Part shown: positions 62,613 to 64,000 of the stretch, one piece after another
Layout: every line of letters begins with the position of its first letter
Position numbering within the stretch: position 1 is the first letter of the stretch
Source: Streptomyces sp. NRRL S-1022
GTDB lineage: Bacteria > Actinomycetota > Actinomycetes > Streptomycetales > Streptomycetaceae
Length of the DNA: 64,000 nucleotides
Direction of reading: 5' to 3'
Assembly (NCBI RefSeq): GCF_000720135.1
Contig: NZ_JOIU01000019.1
Span: forward strand, 124,001 to 188,000
The notes under the pieces: generated by a model
The model's input: the letters and a program-made list of their open reading frames with translations, nothing else
The model's database searches: none
Told to the model about the DNA's origin: nothing
Translations under genes and position numbers: made by a program

Positions 62613-64000
62613 ATGCGCTTCGGCATCCTGGGCCCCACCCAGATCCACACCGGCGACGGCACCCCCGTCGACCCCGGCGGCCCCCGGCCCCGCGCCCTGC
62701 TCACCCTGCTGCTCCTCGACGCCGGCCGCCCGGTCCCCGTCGAGCGCCTCCTGGACGGCCTGTACGGTGCCGAACCGCCCGCCGGGGCCCTGGGCGCCCT
62801 CCAGTCGCAGATCTCCCGGCTGCGCCGGCGGCTCGCGCCGCACACCCGCATCGACGCCGTCCCCGCGGGCTACACCCTCGCCGTCGGCCCGGACACCGTC
62901 GACGCCCACCGTTTCGCCCGGCTGGCCACCGAGGGCCGCGGCGCGCTCACGGCCGGCGACCACCCGCGCGCGGCGGCCCTGCTGCGCGACGCCCTCGCGC
63001 TGTGGCGCGGCCCCGCGCTGCCCGACCTGCCGGACGCGCACGCCGACCGGGCCCGGCTGGAGGAGCTGCGGCTGGCCGTCGTACAGGACCGGATCGAGGC
63101 CGAGCTGGGCACCGGGGGCGGCCCGGAGCTGGTGCCCGAGCTGCGGGCGCTGCTGCGGGAGCGGCCGCTGGACGAGCGGCTGTACGGGCAGCTGATGCGG
63201 GCCCTGCACGCGGCCGGGCGGCCCGCCGAGGCGCTGGCCGTGTTCGGGGAGGCCCGGCGCACGCTCGCCGACGAGCTGGGCGCCGACCCGTCGCCCGGGC
63301 TGTCCGCGCTCCACCTCCGGCTGCTCCGGGACGGCACCGGCGCCCCGGCCCGGCCCCGGCTCCCGGCCCAGCTCACCCGCTTCGTGGGCCGCGAGACGGA
63401 GCTGGCCCGGATCGACCGGGCGCTGGCCGGGTCCCGGCTGGTGACGCTGACCGGTCCCGGAGGCGTCGGCAAGACCCGGCTCGCGCTGGAGGCGGCCCGT
63501 GCCCGCACCGGCGCCGGGGTCTGTCTGGTCGAGCTGGCGCCGCTCGCCGACGGCGCCCGGATCCCGTACGCGGTGCTGGCGGCGCTCGGGGTGCGGGACG
63601 GCTTCCGCAGCCCGGCGGCCAACGCCCTGGACCGGCTGCTGGAGGCACTGGCGGACCGTGAGGTGCTGCTGGTGCTCGACAACTGCGAGCACCTCGTCGA
63701 GGCGGCCGCGCGGACGGCCGCACTGCTCCTGGCCGCCTGTCCCGGGGTCCGCGTGCTGGCGACCGGCCGGGAGTCGCTGGGCATCACCGGCGAGGTGCTG
63801 GTGCCGGTGCCGCCGCTGCCCGAGGAGCCGGCGGTACGGCTGCTGCTGGACCGGGCGCGCGCGGTACGGCCCGATTTCGGCGGCCACGCGCGCGTGCCGG
63901 AGATCTGCCGGGCGCTGGACGGGCTCCCGCTGGCGATCGAGCTGGCCGCGGCGCGGCTGCGCACCCTCTCCGTGGACGAGCTGGCGGACCGGCTGCACGA
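62613..64000 (+). CDS. AfsR/SARP-type transcriptional regulator, 3' end outside window
   Basis: The frame from ATG 62613 stays open to the window edge (462 codons). It starts with an OmpR-type winged helix (LGALQSQISRLRRRLAPH), then a bacterial transcriptional activation domain (LATEGRGALTAGDHPRAAAL; RLYGQLMRALHAAGRPAEAL). An NB-ARC/STAND ATPase follows, with Walker A TGPGGVGKTRLALEA near residue 280, Walker B VLLVLDNCEHL near 350 and GLPLAIELAAARL near 435. The start is preceded by CACGGA, a weak ribosome site. Members often control antibiotic clusters, but no such cluster is visible here. Confidence 0.88.
   Translation, partial: MRFGILGPTQIHTGDGTPVDPGGPRPRALLTLLLLDAGRPVPVERLLDGLYGAEPPAGALGALQSQISRLRRRLAPHTRIDAVPAGYTLAVGPDTVDAHRFARLATEGRGALTAGDHPRAAALLRDALALWRGPALPDLPDAHADRARLEELRLAVVQDRIEAELGTGGGPELVPELRALLRERPLDERLYGQLMRALHAAGRPAEALAVFGEARRTLADELGADPSPGLSALHLRLLRDGTGAPARPRLPAQLTRFVGRETELARIDRALAGSRLVTLTGPGGVGKTRLALEAARARTGAGVCLVELAPLADGARIPYAVLAALGVRDGFRSPAANALDRLLEALADREVLLVLDNCEHLVEAAARTAALLLAACPGVRVLATGRESLGITGEVLVPVPPLPEEPAVRLLLDRARAVRPDFGGHARVPEICRALDGLPLAIELAAARLRTLSVDELADRLH

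Overview
The window is a very GC-rich actinobacterial chromosome segment, almost certainly Streptomyces. The evidence is the sporulation sigma factor WhiG, the differentiation regulator NsdA, a cluster of four type I signal peptidases (SipW/X/Y/Z), a GlnR-type box in front of amtB-glnK-glnD, strong third-position GC bias and frequent GTG starts. Gene order broadly follows the S. coelicolor core from cdsA/frr/pyrH/tsf/rpsB through smc/rnc/recG to rpmB. That comparison is from memory, not from a search. About 60 genes are supported. Both edge genes are cut by the window.

Left part (1-22 kb): edge hypotheticals and a cytochrome P450; the translation/lipid block rpsB, tsf, pyrH, frr, cdsA (minus strand, with strong intergenic hairpins); an M23-like secreted protein, a TetR regulator and whiG; the run sipZ-NUDIX-DUF2469-yraN-comM-dprA; and rpsP-khpA-rimM-trmD-rplS followed by sipW, sipX and sipY. 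Translation maturation, secretion and DNA-uptake/recombination genes are packed together with overlapping stops and starts. Next come a SprT-like zinc protein and a methyltransferase-like protein.

Middle part (22-43 kb): a second-type FtsH, ffh (SRP), the nitrogen-sensing operon amtB-glnK-glnD, nsdA, a prim-pol-domain protein, ftsY (SRP receptor), an NCS1 permease, an LLM flavin oxidoreductase whose ribosome-binding site sits in a perfect hairpin, the glucose permease gene glcP with a palindromic operator at its promoter, and smc. The smc gene carries an unusual repeat-rich insertion in its hinge.

Right part (43-64 kb): a small coiled-coil protein, acylphosphatase, a membrane-anchored CAP-domain protein followed by a minisatellite, a DUF3566 membrane protein, a divergent flavodoxin-reductase/HxlR pair, mutM-rnc-rpmF-DUF177, a DivIVA-like protein, coaD-rsmD-recG, a plus-strand cassette of a bacterial HSP90-family ATPase translationally coupled to a 984-residue TPR protein, a DAK2/FakA-like kinase, rpmB with a clear terminator, and the start of an AfsR/SARP-type regulator.

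The most unusual items are the HSP90-TPR cassette wedged between recG and the DAK2 gene, the SMC hinge insertion, the sequestered RBS of the LLM gene, the 18-bp palindrome and tandem repeats flanking the CAP gene, and two enzymes (M23-like, P450) with altered catalytic motifs.
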